A stretch of 64,000 bases of DNA from Myxococcota bacterium (GTDB lineage Bacteria; Myxococcota_A; Polyangia; Polyangiales; Houyiibacteriaceae), in the NCBI GenBank assembly GCA_028284955.1, contig JANQQS010000104.1, positions 1-64,000 of the forward strand, read 5' to 3'. The notes beneath the pieces are model-generated. The model was not told the origin of the DNA and made no database searches. It saw only the letters and a list, made by a program, of their open reading frames with translations. Of the stretch, positions 8,417 through 18,284 are shown one piece after another. Position 1 is the first letter of the stretch. Each line of letters begins with the position of its first letter. The translations under genes were made by a program, and so were the position numbers.

Positions 8417-8455
8417 GGTGAACATCCGCTCGCCCGATATGGGCGGATGTTCACC
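8417..8455. other. Strong hairpin in the 8194-8589 intergenic region
   Basis: Between two divergent lipoprotein genes, GGTGAACATC (8417-8426) pairs with GATGTTCACC (8446-8455), and inside it CGCCC pairs with GGGCG across GATAT. A weaker hairpin (ACGCCCC / GGGGCGT) lies near 8260-8296. No T-run and no coding sequence. The stretch may hold a small RNA end or a 5' regulatory structure for the gene at 8590; nothing else is visible. Confidence 0.35.
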
Positions 8456-8589
8456 CGATTCACGCGGATTGGACCCCTCTCGCTCGACTTGGAACGAAAG
8501 CGCGCGATCGCCCCACGACTATCAAGCGCCAATGATTGTCCCCGCTTTTGAGGGGTTGAAGTGTGTGCTTTTCTTTATATATTGTAACA

Positions 8590-9669
8590 ATGAAGCGTGT
8601 GCGCACTCGTTGTCCTGCACTCATGTTGGGCATGATGGTCGTCACAGCACTCAACGTCGGTGCTTGCCGAAGCGGCTTCGAGACCATCGACAACCGCATC
8701 AACGTGGTGGACGCGGGCGCTTCTAGTCCGAACACTGGCGGCACTGACTCCACCGCCACTCAGGTGGTCGACGGAGAGTCGTACCTTGTAGCCGAGGGAT
8801 TCGTTCTCGACGCGCCGTTACAGCTGGACTCAAGCCGCAAAGACGAACTCCGCGATCGGTTGCGTAGTATCGCCTTCCCCGCGACCTCGAGTTCCTTTAC
8901 CCAAGGGCTCTACGTCGGTCTCAACACCCCGCCGGAAATCACGTTCTCGACCATGAACGGCGATGGACTCACGCTGGTGGGTAGCGGCGGGCCAGACGAA
9001 AATATGAGTCAGATCCTCTTTTCGCACCCAAGCGGCGACCACGGCGACTTTCTCTACATCTGCGCCAACTCCTCAGATGCGGGTGATGGCCTGTTTCGGA
9101 TGGATCCGGAAGGTTCGATCAACCAATGGGGCGCCGCCTTCAACAACTGCAACGGCCCCTTCTTCGATACCGGCAAACTCATGGGCGACCTCGGCGGTAC
9201 CGCCTCGTTTTATGCCGTTGAGGGGAACGACCTGCGACGCTACGCTGGGGACGGAACATTCAGTGAGGTCGGGGATATCGAAGGACGCATCACCTTCGCA
9301 ACGGCTTCGACGGGAGCATTTGCGGGTCGCCTGTGGATGGCGGAGTCGGTTGCGGCTGGTGAGATGGTAAAAGTCGCAAACCCTGGGAGCTCCGCCACCG
9401 ACGTCATCGCCTCACGCGCCGATTGGCTTCCTCAACCCTTCACCTTCCCTTACCACCACGCGCTCGCCTTTGGCGAGGATGGCGGTCTAGGAGATTTTCT
9501 TTTTCTCCCCACGAGCGCTGAAGTCCGTCGATACGACATCAACGCAAATCACGTCCCGGTGGTGGCCGGTCTTATGAAAGTACGGGCGATTGCAATCCAG
9601 CCCGACAAGTCCGCCCTCTGGATCCTGGAAAGCGGCCGCGGCCAAGTTCTGCGACTGCGGCCTGAGTAG
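8590..9669 (+). CDS. Exported lipoprotein, possible beta-propeller
   Basis: A 359-residue lipoprotein: signal peptide with lipobox (LNVGAC), Ser/Thr-rich linker, then a regularly spaced series of short beta-strands with Gly turns (YVGLNTPPEI, YICANSSDAGDGLF, YAVEGNDLRRYAG, LWMAESVAAGEMV, FLPTSAEVRRYD, LWILESGRGQVLRL). This periodicity suggests a six- or seven-bladed propeller of the SMP-30/NHL type, but no defining motif is present. Start ATG 8590 was chosen over upstream in-frame codons because the signal peptide begins there with Lys-Arg. Function unknown. Confidence 0.65.
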   Translation: MKRVRTRCPALMLGMMVVTALNVGACRSGFETIDNRINVVDAGASSPNTGGTDSTATQVVDGESYLVAEGFVLDAPLQLDSSRKDELRDRLRSIAFPATSSSFTQGLYVGLNTPPEITFSTMNGDGLTLVGSGGPDENMSQILFSHPSGDHGDFLYICANSSDAGDGLFRMDPEGSINQWGAAFNNCNGPFFDTGKLMGDLGGTASFYAVEGNDLRRYAGDGTFSEVGDIEGRITFATASTGAFAGRLWMAESVAAGEMVKVANPGSSATDVIASRADWLPQPFTFPYHHALAFGEDGGLGDFLFLPTSAEVRRYDINANHVPVVAGLMKVRAIAIQPDKSALWILESGRGQVLRLRPE

Positions 9670-9754
9670 CGTACACATGCGCGGGTGCTCACTCGAGCAA
9701 AGGGCAATGTCGCTATGCTCCCATTCCATTTCAGAGCGCAGCTGTACCCGCATT

Positions 9755-9773
9755 GACCCCATTCTGTGGGGTC
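9755..9773. terminator. Possible terminator hairpin after 8590-9669
   Basis: GACCCC and GGGGTC flank a 7-nt loop 86 nt downstream of the lipoprotein stop. No T-run follows, so the assignment is weak. The surrounding 9670-9855 has no gene. Confidence 0.3.
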
Positions 9774-9855
9774 GGTTGACCAAGGCTATGGCCGTCGTAT
9801 CCGCGTCAGCAATAGTGATTCTACCGGAACGAATATTGCATCGTGCCGAACAGAA

Positions 9856-11361
9856 ATGTCTACGACCTTCAAACCCAATCTTTCCATTTTGGCGATCGTG
9901 TCGATGGCGTGCATCGTCGGCCTGCTTCCGTCGTGCTCAACGCAATCGCCATCACGCAATCTCCGTGGCGACGATGACGCACAATCTACCGCCGGCCCAC
10001 AACGGCTGCCCGCGGATGGTGACGCCGATGGAGACTATCTTTCCAACGGGGAGGAAGAGGCACTCGGAACCGATCCGAACAATCCAGATAGCGATGGCGA
10101 CGGGTACACTGACTTCGTCGAAGCGCGTGGTTCGGGGACGGATCCGAACGATCCGAACGATCGCTTAAGAGACGGCGACCTTTTCGTGGAACTTCCGTAT
10201 CAGGGAGACCGCCAGATGCGGACAATCAAGCTCACCCCGACCATTGAGGCTGCCGACGTCAACCTCCTGATCGACACCACGTCGTCGATGTTCGGCGCTC
10301 GAAGGAATCTCATCCGAGGACTGGTCGACGTCGTTATTCCCGGTATTCAAGCGCAGATTCCGGACGTCTATATGAGCGTGTCTGGATACGCCGATTATCC
10401 TGTGGGCGGCTACGGAACGGCCGATCGCGATCACTCGGATCTTCCTTATTTTCTCTTGCGTAAATCCGCGCCTATCGACGAAGACCTCGGTGCATGGTCT
10501 CTTGCAGCAGGTGCGTCGGAATGCCCGTTCGATCGACCCAACGATCACCTTGGAGCGATCACAGGGGCGCCCAACGGTCGGCCAGACGTTCTCGATGCGA
10601 CCGAAGGGCTTCCTTGCAGCGGCGGCAACGATATTCCTGAGAGCGTGGTCCCAGCACTCTGGAGCACGGCGACCGGCAAGGGACTGAGCTGGTCAGGTGG
10701 ACGACGACCGGACGCTGATTGCCCTGCGCATCACAAAGGCATGCCTTGCTTTCGACCCCATGCGCTGCCGGTCATCGTGGCATCAGGAAACACGCAGTTT
10801 CACAACGGTCCAGGCGGCGTTCATTCCTATGGCGGAAGCGTTCCTGATGCGCCGACCTTCGATCAGACGACCCAAGCGCTCCGCGCGATCGGCGCCCGAG
10901 TCATTGGCATCGACCCACAAGGCGGCGTTACCGTTCAGCAACAGTACGACACACTGGCCCGCGATACCCTCACAACAGACGCATCCGGAGAGCCCCTTAC
11001 ATTCACGATCGGACTGGATGGTTCAGGGATTGACCAAACCATCGTTGACGCCATCACCAAGCTCGCGACGAGCCTTCCGTTCGACGTGACGGCGCAACTT
11101 GAGAACGTTCCCGGCAACCCGGACGAGTTTGACGCCACGCAGTTCATCAAGTCGATGACTCCCGAGAAGTACGAAAAAGTCGTTTCGGGGACGGAACTCG
11201 AATTCGAGCTGGAGCTGCAGAACGATGTACGGCCGCACGCAGATGAACCACAATTCTTCAAGGCAAAGGTCCAACTCCTCGGAGATGGATTCGTCGACCT
11301 CGGAAGCCGCATCATCTACATCCTTGTCCCGCCCTCTGAAGGGGATTCTGTACTGTTCTAG
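9856..11361 (+). CDS. VWA-like lipoprotein with calcium-binding type-3 repeats
   Basis: A 501-residue exported protein. Order: signal peptide with lipobox (GLLPSC); Ca-binding thrombospondin-type-3-like repeats (DADGDYLSNGEEEALGTDP, then DSDGDGYTDFVEARGSGTDP); and a von Willebrand A-like domain starting VNLLIDTTSSM, where D-x-T-x-S replaces the usual MIDAS DxSxS. A second VWA-type strand is RVIGIDPQGG near residue 355. Cys pairs (ASECPFD, PCSGGND, DCPAHH, PCFRPH) suggest disulfides. Probably a surface adhesion protein. ATG 9856 is the start that gives a signal peptide. Confidence 0.75.
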   Translation: MSTTFKPNLSILAIVSMACIVGLLPSCSTQSPSRNLRGDDDAQSTAGPQRLPADGDADGDYLSNGEEEALGTDPNNPDSDGDGYTDFVEARGSGTDPNDPNDRLRDGDLFVELPYQGDRQMRTIKLTPTIEAADVNLLIDTTSSMFGARRNLIRGLVDVVIPGIQAQIPDVYMSVSGYADYPVGGYGTADRDHSDLPYFLLRKSAPIDEDLGAWSLAAGASECPFDRPNDHLGAITGAPNGRPDVLDATEGLPCSGGNDIPESVVPALWSTATGKGLSWSGGRRPDADCPAHHKGMPCFRPHALPVIVASGNTQFHNGPGGVHSYGGSVPDAPTFDQTTQALRAIGARVIGIDPQGGVTVQQQYDTLARDTLTTDASGEPLTFTIGLDGSGIDQTIVDAITKLATSLPFDVTAQLENVPGNPDEFDATQFIKSMTPEKYEKVVSGTELEFELELQNDVRPHADEPQFFKAKVQLLGDGFVDLGSRIIYILVPPSEGDSVLF

Positions 11362-11522
11362 GCCGTATAGAGTTAGGCGCGGTGTTCAGGACGCTTGAAT
11401 CGACGCTCCTTGATACTGCTTCGGACCGTAGATCCAAGTTTCGAGACGGGGTCAACTTTCGCGAATCAACAAGCTCGATAAGTGCGGACTGTCCTCAATT
11501 CAATTTGCAATTCGTTCTGGAG

Positions 11523-12041
11523 TTACAATCCGGCGGCGGCGTAGTCGGCACAGGCGATCACGCTTAGATCGGCTTCGGTGAATGAGACCTGCTGGAACGA
11601 CTCGATGAGGACGGTGGTAGGTTCGAAAAGAAACACTTCGTCCGCTCCCTCCGTGCATTCTCCGTCGGCATCGAGGTCGAAGTAGAGGGCGATAGGGGGC
11701 AACACTTCGCCGAGCAACGCCGCGTCTTCGATGAGGACGGTGAACGTATTGTCGAGGACTATGTCGCCCAACTCGCTTTCGCGACCTACGATTCTTAGGG
11801 AGACGATAGTGTCGCTGAGCCCGTCAGGAAGGTCTGCACCTTCGATGATCACTGCGACCGTCGAGGACTCGGGCGATACTTCTTCTGCTGAGTCGAAGGG
11901 CTCGAGCGTGACGGTTCCGCACCCCGCCAGGGTGACCAGCGCGATAAGGACCTTGGCCAGCGCAATGGCGCGCGCCGTCGCTCCTGCCAATCCGATTTTT
12001 CCCCAGCCACCTCTACGTATGCTTTCGACTACCATGCCCAT
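11523..12041 (-). CDS. Lipoprotein, last gene of sigma/FecR operon
   Basis: A 172-residue exported protein with a basic N-terminus, hydrophobic stretch and lipobox (VTLAGC). The mature part is beta-rich and acidic, with FDLDADGECTEGADEV resembling a loose calcium-binding loop. It resembles carboxypeptidase-regulatory-like or carbohydrate-binding beta-sandwiches but no family can be fixed. The start at 12041 has GGAGG 5 nt upstream and overlaps the stop of the previous gene by 13 nt, so it belongs to the four-gene operon running from 15272. Confidence 0.65.
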   Translation of the reverse strand: MGMVVESIRRGGWGKIGLAGATARAIALAKVLIALVTLAGCGTVTLEPFDSAEEVSPESSTVAVIIEGADLPDGLSDTIVSLRIVGRESELGDIVLDNTFTVLIEDAALLGEVLPPIALYFDLDADGECTEGADEVFLFEPTTVLIESFQQVSFTEADLSVIACADYAAAGL

Positions 12042-13348
12042 GAAGCCTCCGCGCCAAGCGAGCTTCGCATGAAGAAGCGCCCCAAGACCTGGACGTTCAA
12101 GGTGTCCGGAAAGCTGACCTCTACTCGAGAAGGCAGTGCACCAAACGCCGAGTCGACGAACAGTGCGAAATGCTCATGGAGCTCGAGTCGCAGCAAGGTG
12201 CGCACGTACACCCACGTGATCCAAGAGCTCGCATTGACGCCGCGTACTTCATCCACAGTCGTTTGGCCTGAAAGCCGCACTCGAATCGCGCTCGCGCCTG
12301 CACCCGCTTGAAAAAGAAGCGGCCACGCGCCGAGTCGCCATATCGCGCCTGCATCGCCGTCGACCCGCAGCATGTTCGCAGCCACGGTGAATTCATCCTG
12401 GGTTTCGCTTGGGCCCGCCACATCGAATGCGCCTCGCGCATGCAGGTAGGCCTTTCCAGAGAACTGCACGGTGGTGCCGACGAATGCTGAACCGCGCGGA
12501 GTCCAAGGGCCGCGGCTGTAGACGACCTCGGCGCCGCTCTCGATCGATGCACGAACCTTGGGAAAGATCCTCAAGCCCTCCTTGCGCGATGCCGGACGAC
12601 CACGAGTCGGCGAAGGATCAGCGTCTTTCGAGATCGACGGCTTTGGATCGCTTGCGCCTGAGGTAGCCTGGTCTTGTCTCTCGGGAGTAGCTTGCTCCCC
12701 GGGAGTGGTTTGTTCAGTTCGCCGTTTCGGGCTGGCTCGCTCGGGGAAGGCAGGTGTGCGGGATTGCTCCTTTGCCTCTTCGATTCGCGGAATCGCCGAA
12801 GTCGTCGGCATTGAAACCGCTTGAGCAGGGCGGGCGGGCGGTTCGGGAATTCGATCGGTAGCGGAGCGACTCGCCTCAGGCGCCCCGGGCTCGGTAGTCA
12901 ATCCGGGCTCGGTGGCCGATGCGCTGGGCCCCGCTCTATGCTCGGGAACCAAAAAGCGCGCTCGGATCAACTCGGTCGCCGCTACGGCGGCGTGGGTTTC
13001 GCCACGCGGGCCGCGGGCGACCAGGATTCGCTTGGATTTGGATCGGTCTCGAAAATCGACCTCGACGTATTCGCGCTCCACGCGACAGTCGATCACGCGT
13101 CGATGGGTAGAGGCATCTCGTTCTGCGCCGCGCGGCCCCGAGGCCACTCGTCCTTGAACATGCAGACCCACGGAACGAAGCTCTGCCTCGAGCATGCGCG
13201 CGAGCGAGCGAGCCTCACGACTGCTCACGACGCGCACCACGATCGACGCTTCGTCTGCGTCGGCGCGGATAGACACGACGTGAATGCAAACAATGATTGC
13301 GATCGGCCTCAGGAACGCGGTGAATCTCGCCCGTGCGATGGGTTTCAC
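12029..13348 (-). CDS. Secreted protein with proline-rich linker and C-terminal barrel-like domain
   Basis: A 439-residue protein: signal peptide (residues about 1-31); a small N-terminal alpha/beta domain (SIVVRVVSSREARSLARML) that may be periplasmic; a long low-complexity Pro/Glu/Arg/Thr linker (about 140-255); and a C-terminal 180 residues of alternating amphipathic strands (GSAFVGTTVQFSGKAYLHAR, HFALFVDSAFGAL, GRFFMRSSLGAEASW) ending in W. The ending is typical of outer-membrane beta-barrels. Overlaps the FecR gene by 4 nt (ATGA). It may be the outer-membrane output or sensor of the sigma/anti-sigma pair. Confidence 0.6.
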   Translation of the reverse strand: MKPIARARFTAFLRPIAIIVCIHVVSIRADADEASIVVRVVSSREARSLARMLEAELRSVGLHVQGRVASGPRGAERDASTHRRVIDCRVEREYVEVDFRDRSKSKRILVARGPRGETHAAVAATELIRARFLVPEHRAGPSASATEPGLTTEPGAPEASRSATDRIPEPPARPAQAVSMPTTSAIPRIEEAKEQSRTPAFPERASPKRRTEQTTPGEQATPERQDQATSGASDPKPSISKDADPSPTRGRPASRKEGLRIFPKVRASIESGAEVVYSRGPWTPRGSAFVGTTVQFSGKAYLHARGAFDVAGPSETQDEFTVAANMLRVDGDAGAIWRLGAWPLLFQAGAGASAIRVRLSGQTTVDEVRGVNASSWITWVYVRTLLRLELHEHFALFVDSAFGALPSRVEVSFPDTLNVQVLGRFFMRSSLGAEASWAW

Positions 13349-14598
13349 TCGCGCGATGGGTTTGTTTGAGCTCGAGCCCGTGCAGCCCGAGCCCGTGCAT
13401 CACGCGCGAACTCCGAGTGTGGCCCATCGGGAAAGCGCTCTAAATACTTCGCGGCGAGATCGGAGGCTTCTTGGATCGTGCCGTTTTTCGATGCCATCTC
13501 AATCAGTCTCCCGAGAGAATCGCGAGCCCATGGTCCGTTCGGGCTCTCGCGCAAGTAGGTGCGAAACCATTGTGACGATTCCTTTACGTTATTTTCTTGC
13601 GCATAGAAACGACCCAGCTGAAACGCTGCTTCGGTGGCGGCTCGGTGGCGGCGAAAACGTGAGCGTAGCGCGAGGTAGGCACGGGGCGTTCGCGGGTCGT
13701 GCACACGCCTCGATGCATCAGCCACCTGCTCTACCTCGCTGACCGTACCTTGGCGAAGTCGTTGCGCGAACCCTTCGTTGCCAAGCGCACGGAGGAGCGC
13801 TTCATCCTCGGCGCGCGCCGCGCTGGTTTCAGTCGGACGGCCGTGCTTGGTGGCCGACGCTCTTGTTGCGGCTTTGACACGCGCAGGGCCCTTCTTTTCG
13901 ATGTCTTTCTTGGCGAGCTCCTCGGTTTCCGTCTCGGAATCGCGGACAAGCTGCGCAGCGCGCTTCCCTTGTTCATCGCGCCCACGACGCGCGCCGAAGG
14001 CGATTTGCTCGCCTGCTCGTACTGTGCGTTGCTCGACATCAGGGCCCGAAACGCGCACCGCGCCTTCATCCATGGCAATCGCAAATACATGGTCTGCTGC
14101 GTCCCACTTGACGGTGAAACGGGTGCCGATCACGTGCACTTTATAAGGCCCGCCGTGCACCCACCATTCGCTCTCCTTGCGATGCACCACATCGATATAG
14201 GCTTCTCCGTGCTCCAAATGTAGCCGTGCGCCTCGATGCGTGAGCCCGACGACCCGGGCCCGGCTTCGAGAACCAAGCGCAACCGTCGAACCATCAGAGA
14301 ACGACAGTGGGACAGATTCTCGAGCGGGAGCTGCGATAAATCGACCGACTTCGCCAGGCTCCGATCCGATCGCAAACGTAACGGGCACCTTCGTCTCGGA
14401 CCGCATGAACATGAACACGAAGGCGACGGCGGCCGCTCCTGCAACACCGATTGCCGAAACTCGAAGCCACGGCCATTGCGAGCGACCTCGTGGCTGCGAA
14501 AGAAGCCGGTTTCGGACTGCGAGGCGGCGCGCATTGTTCGCAAGGTCCGCATCCTGTTGCTCGCGGACTTCCTTCGCAATGTCAGACAACCGAGTCAT
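13345..14598 (-). CDS. FecR-type anti-sigma factor with C-terminal TPR-like domain
   Basis: A 417-residue single-pass inner-membrane protein. The N-terminal cytoplasmic part is followed by a transmembrane segment (IGVAGAAAVAFVFMFM, about residue 50). Next is a periplasmic FecR domain (LSFSDGSTVALGSRSRARV...EAYIDV...VIGTRFTV...EGAVRV). The C-terminal ~110 residues form TPR-like helices (AAFQLGRFYAQENNVKESSQWF, LERFPDGPHSEFA). It would sequester the ECF sigma factor encoded just upstream. ATG 14598 overlaps the sigma stop (ATGA). The layout sigma, FecR-TPR, periplasmic/OM protein, lipoprotein is common in myxobacteria. Confidence 0.85.
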   Translation of the reverse strand: MTRLSDIAKEVREQQDADLANNARRLAVRNRLLSQPRGRSQWPWLRVSAIGVAGAAAVAFVFMFMRSETKVPVTFAIGSEPGEVGRFIAAPARESVPLSFSDGSTVALGSRSRARVVGLTHRGARLHLEHGEAYIDVVHRKESEWWVHGGPYKVHVIGTRFTVKWDAADHVFAIAMDEGAVRVSGPDVEQRTVRAGEQIAFGARRGRDEQGKRAAQLVRDSETETEELAKKDIEKKGPARVKAATRASATKHGRPTETSAARAEDEALLRALGNEGFAQRLRQGTVSEVEQVADASRRVHDPRTPRAYLALRSRFRRHRAATEAAFQLGRFYAQENNVKESSQWFRTYLRESPNGPWARDSLGRLIEMASKNGTIQEASDLAAKYLERFPDGPHSEFARDARARAARARAQTNPSRE

Positions 14599-15272
14599 CC
14601 CGTCACCTCCTGCGCCGCCGCCGGCACCGAGCCACGGAGCATCGGGTCTTGGCGCGCGGCATCCATGAACGCGGCTTTTCCGATGCGGATGCGCCTTTTC
14701 ACTGTCGCGAGCGAGACGCCGCACGCCTTTGCAGTTTCTGGGAGGGTCATCTGATGAAACTCGTGCAGAACAAACGGGATTCGATGGTCGGCGCGGAGTT
14801 TGGAAAGCAGTTCGTACACCCGGTCCACGCGCTGACGCACATCCGGAGCCACAGGAACACAGGTTTGTTCTGGGACATCTTGGTGCGCCATGAAACGTAA
14901 CCAGCGGCCTCGCGAGCGGCGCCGAATACAGCGTCGTGCCGTGATGACGGTAATTCGTGTGAGCCAGGGTTTGAGTGCGTGGGGATTGCGAAGTTTTGAG
15001 ATGTTGCTGAGCGCGGCCGCAAAGACTTCGTGGAGTAGGTCTTCGATTTCCGGATCTCGCCCCACGGTACGGTACAGAAGTCGCTCCACATAGGCTCCGT
15101 AGACGTCAAAGAAATGCGCAGGAGCATTGGGGTGGCCGGCACGCAGCGACGCCACCAAGGTCGCATCTTGGCTCTGAACCTGTGCCTCGTCTTTGTCATT
15201 CGGATCCACCAGAGGTCGCAAAGGGCGGATAGACGCTGGCTTGGTTGTCTTTGTGCGGGTCGCGTGGCTCAT
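14595..15272 (-). CDS. ECF-family RNA polymerase sigma factor
   Basis: A 225-residue sigma-70 family protein. Region 2 is ATLVASLRAGHPNAPAHFF...DPEIEDLLHEVFAAAL and region 4 is LPETAKACGVSLATVKRRIRIG, a clear HTH. No region 1.1 or 3, so it is of the extracytoplasmic-function type. It directs the operon that also encodes its likely FecR anti-sigma factor. An ATG at 15272 was chosen; a TTG at 15308 in the same frame, preceded at a distance by AGGAGG, would add 12 residues. Confidence 0.85.
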   Translation of the reverse strand: MSHATRTKTTKPASIRPLRPLVDPNDKDEAQVQSQDATLVASLRAGHPNAPAHFFDVYGAYVERLLYRTVGRDPEIEDLLHEVFAAALSNISKLRNPHALKPWLTRITVITARRCIRRRSRGRWLRFMAHQDVPEQTCVPVAPDVRQRVDRVYELLSKLRADHRIPFVLHEFHQMTLPETAKACGVSLATVKRRIRIGKAAFMDAARQDPMLRGSVPAAAQEVTG

Positions 15273-15330
15273 AAACTCACGAAAAGAGGGAGGGAGCAGG
15301 CGACACAAACCGCCCGCCCCCTCCTATGTG

Positions 15331-15343
15331 ACACTACTAGTGT
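15331..15343. promoter_or_regulatory. ACACTA-C-TAGTGT palindrome before sigma operon
   Basis: A 13-nt symmetric sequence lies in the 77-nt gap between the acidic lipoprotein and the sigma gene, about 60 nt upstream of the sigma start. Its position fits an operator or part of the sigma operon promoter. No -35/-10 pair was recognised with confidence. Confidence 0.25.
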
Positions 15344-15349
15344 ACCCGT

Positions 15350-16198
15350 TTAGAGAAGGACTGCAGATGTGTCTTCCGATGCGGGTTCCTCAATGGACTC
15401 GGGCTCCGAGGGGGCTTCGAAGCATTCATCCACCAACGCCATGCATTCCTCGCTTGCTTCTTCCCACGCCGCGATGGCTTCCTCTGTGGCGGCCGCGCTG
15501 CCGTCGACTTCGTTTTCAGAAGCGCCTTCAAGCTCATTTTCGATGATCACATCGAGCTCTTCAAAACAGCTTTCCACGGCCTCAACACACTGATCGTCAG
15601 TGTCCTGAACCGGGAGATCGTCCCCGCACGCAGGACCGAGGCATGCATCGAGAATCTCATCGCACTCGGACTCGAGGTCTTCATCGCCTTCATGTCCGGA
15701 GCCCTCGAGGGAAGCGAGACACTGACCGTGATGGCTAAAGCACATTTCGGCGAGATCGTCGGTTAGCCACGCCTCGGTGTCTTCGTCGAACGACTCGAGA
15801 CAGCTCACGAGAGCGGTTTCACAGACTTCCTCCGGCTCTCCGGCTTCGATGCATTCTTCGCCTTCCACGTAACAAGCCTCGGCAGCTTCCACGATGTTGC
15901 CCGGTTCGTCGTCGAAAATATCGAAACAGCTATCGATGATGTCATCACACTCCGCCGGGTCCTCTGATGTTTCGACACAGTCCTCGTGTACGGCGAAGCA
16001 CTCGTCCATGACCTCTTCGGCGTGTACGCCTTCGTCCTCGTGCTCATCGAGGCAGCTGGCGACAGCGCCGGCGTCGGCATCGGCTGCTCCGTCGTAGCAC
16101 GACTTGATGGCCGAACGAACGCTTCCCGTATCCGGGGTTGCATTCGACGAACAGCCGAAGAGCAGTATCGAAGTACAAACAAAACTACTGAATTTCAT
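15350..16198 (-). CDS. Acidic Cys-repeat lipoprotein
   Basis: A 282-residue exported protein with signal peptide and lipobox (ILLFGC). The mature part is very acidic and built from repeats of about 33 residues: a helix with C-x(6)-C spacing such as DECFAVHEDC, then a DPAECDDIIDSCFDIFDDE-like helix, and variants of both (EACYVEGEEC, EMCFSHHGQC, ESECDEILDAC). Each repeat would be a disulfide-pinned helical hairpin. The acidic faces could bind metal or cations. No known family recognised. It lies just upstream of, and co-oriented with, the sigma/FecR operon, so they may share a function. Confidence 0.7.
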   Translation of the reverse strand: MKFSSFVCTSILLFGCSSNATPDTGSVRSAIKSCYDGAADADAGAVASCLDEHEDEGVHAEEVMDECFAVHEDCVETSEDPAECDDIIDSCFDIFDDEPGNIVEAAEACYVEGEECIEAGEPEEVCETALVSCLESFDEDTEAWLTDDLAEMCFSHHGQCLASLEGSGHEGDEDLESECDEILDACLGPACGDDLPVQDTDDQCVEAVESCFEELDVIIENELEGASENEVDGSAAATEEAIAAWEEASEECMALVDECFEAPSEPESIEEPASEDTSAVLL

Positions 16199-16405
16199 GG
16201 TGTCCTCGTCGGTTAGAAAGCCGCGGGGTCGAGCTTCGACCCGCTTGCACACGTTCCAGTTCCCGCGGCGTCGAAAACCGGCTCACCCAACTCGATTTTT
16301 TTGTCGATGGCATGAAGGAAGCGCGAGCCTACAGGCGGAGGACAGCTCGAACGCTTTTCCGTCGAGTGGCGCGGGCGCGGGCGTGGACGTGACGAAAAAG
16401 ACAGG

Positions 16406-17449
<1,044 letters not shown>

Positions 17450-18067
17450 TCAGCCAGCTGCTTTCGGACGGAACACGCGGCGAACGTAATCGCGGAACTG
17501 CAGCATCTGCAGCGCGAGAATGCGGTTGCTGTCCTGGATGCGCGAAATGACGATGCCGCCTTCGAGCAGCGCGTTGAGCATGTCGGCGAGGTTTTCAAGC
17601 GGGACGTCGCAGTCGTATTGCTGCTGCACGCGCTCAAATTGCGCCAGAAACAACCTGCGCCAGGACTCGACCCCTTCTCGCGTGAGCTGCCGAATCTCCT
17701 TGTCGAACTGGTTGCTCTCGTAGGTGTAGGACGCGACGAGACAGCCGGGGTGAACCTCGTCCATGGCCTCCACTGTCTCCGCGTAGAGCTTGAGGAATGC
17801 CAGCACCTGCTGAAGCGGGTCGTCCACGAGCTCGCGAGCGCGCGCCACCAGCTCGTTGAGGATGCGGTCGTCGTCCTCCAGGAAGCGCACCATCAACTCC
17901 CGGGCAAGGTCATTGCGGTTCTTGAAGTGGTAGAAGAAGCCACCCTTCGTGATGCCTGCTTCGTAAATGATCTCATCGATGGTCGTGCCAGAGAAACCGT
18001 TCTGCAGGATGAGTCTCTGGGAAACATCCAGGATTCGCTGCCTCGTCTGCTCGCCCTTGTCGCCCAT
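17450..18067 (-). CDS. TetR-family transcriptional regulator
   Basis: A 205-residue regulator. The N-terminal HTH is clear: RQRILDVSQRLILQNGFSGT then IDEIIYEAGITKGGFFYHFKNRNDL. The C-terminal ligand domain contains HPGCLVASYTYES, as in AcrR/NemR-like subgroups with the TetR_C_6-type fold. Start ATG 18067 gives the usual short N-terminus. It is divergent from the membrane hydroxylase gene 18285-19079, with 217 nt between them, so that gene is the likely target. A small inverted repeat GCTTA-GCCAA-TAAGC lies in the gap but is too weak to call an operator. Confidence 0.85.
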   Translation of the reverse strand: MGDKGEQTRQRILDVSQRLILQNGFSGTTIDEIIYEAGITKGGFFYHFKNRNDLARELMVRFLEDDDRILNELVARARELVDDPLQQVLAFLKLYAETVEAMDEVHPGCLVASYTYESNQFDKEIRQLTREGVESWRRLFLAQFERVQQQYDCDVPLENLADMLNALLEGGIVISRIQDSNRILALQMLQFRDYVRRVFRPKAAG

Positions 18068-18284
18068 CTGACTCCTTGCCCGCGAGTTTACTATACCGAC
18101 CACCTGGTTTTTTTGCACAGCCCTCGGGAAAGGTGACCGCTTAGCCAATAAGCCACTGTAATTGATGAGCTAAACGCGACATGCGAAAAGCAACTCAAGT
18201 TCACTGTTTTGGTCTTCGCCCGGGTTCTACCTTGGAAAAGAGACCAACTGGTCGCTTCGCGCGGCCGCCCAAGGAGACCACGCC

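Noticed and set aside
18139-18153. GCTTA-GCCAA-TAAGC inverted repeat as TetR operator
   Set aside because: Arms of only 5 bp; similar chance repeats are common, so not annotated.
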